Part shown: one piece after another, positions 6,034 to 6,063 of the stretch
Numbering within the stretch: the first letter of the stretch is position 1
How the letters are laid out: every line of letters begins with the position of its first letter
Assembly: GCA_029263275.1 (NCBI GenBank)
Contig: JAJCXU010000126.1
Span: 1 to 6,063, forward strand
Origin: Ilumatobacter sp.
GTDB lineage: Bacteria > Actinomycetota > Acidimicrobiia > Acidimicrobiales > Ilumatobacteraceae
Direction: 5' to 3'
Length of the DNA stretch: 6,063 nt
Made by a program: the position numbers and the translations under genes
Notes under the pieces: model-generated
What the model was told of the DNA's origin: nothing
Database searches by the model: none
What the model saw: the letters and a program-made list of their open reading frames with translations, nothing else

Positions 6034-6063
6034 GTGCGGCTCTCCGATTTTGACTATGTCCTG
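6034..6063 (+). CDS. queA: Probable tRNA queuosine enzyme QueA, N-terminus only
   Basis: Ten codons from a GTG start run to the end of the window and read (M)RLSDFDYVL. This resembles the conserved N-terminus of S-adenosylmethionine:tRNA ribosyltransferase-isomerase (QueA), which usually begins MR(L/V)xDFxxxLP. QueA transfers and isomerises the ribosyl group of SAM onto 7-aminomethyl-deazaguanine in tRNA to make epoxyqueuosine. The position after ruvB agrees, because ruvA-ruvB-queA-tgt is a common bacterial gene order. The short fragment and the missing catalytic region limit certainty; the call rests on the N-terminal match plus context. Confidence 0.7.
   Translation, partial: MRLSDFDYVL

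Overview
The window is an ordinary, densely packed chromosomal segment from a GC-rich bacterium, with every gene on the + strand. The order pdxS-pdxT-yebC-...-ruvC-ruvA-ruvB is typical of Actinobacteria. The Thr-rich DUF3048 lipoprotein upstream and a queA start downstream, in place of yajC/secD, suggest a deep-branching actinobacterium such as the Acidimicrobiia (Ilumatobacter-like). That placement is inference from gene content and style; no phylogeny was run.

Layout. Bases 2-1057 hold a DUF3048 (YerB-like) lipoprotein cut at its 5' end almost exactly at the lipobox, followed by a low-complexity Thr linker. Bases 1104-3804 hold pdxS, pdxT, yebC and a single-cysteine peroxiredoxin. Bases 3832-6014 hold ruvC, ruvA and ruvB, the complete Holliday-junction migration and resolution set. 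At 6034 a new gene begins whose first ten codons look like queA.

Transcription units. The junctions fall into two classes. Inside a unit, genes either overlap by a GTGA tetranucleotide (pdxS/pdxT, yebC/peroxiredoxin, ruvC/ruvA) or follow a short gap with a purine-rich ribosome binding site (yebC, ruvB). At the head of a unit (pdxS, ruvC, queA) there is no ribosome binding site; instead a TANNNT -10 element (TAGCCT, TACGCT, TAGCCT) ends 6-8 bases before the start codon, as expected for leaderless mRNAs. This predicts three units: pdxS-pdxT-yebC-prx, ruvC-ruvA-ruvB, and queA onward.

The most notable signal is a perfect CGAAC-N4-GTTCG palindrome at 3825-3838, directly behind the ruvC -10 element and across the predicted start of transcription and translation. 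This matches the Gram-positive/actinobacterial LexA (SOS) box and predicts DNA-damage induction of ruvCAB as a unit separate from the pdxST-yebC-prx genes.

PdxS and PdxT make pyridoxal 5'-phosphate; YebC is a translation-associated or regulatory protein; the peroxiredoxin removes peroxides; RuvA, RuvB and RuvC process recombination intermediates. I found no RNA genes, mobile elements, CRISPR arrays or credible minus-strand genes, no gene-free stretch above 300 bases, and no clearly undescribed multi-gene system.
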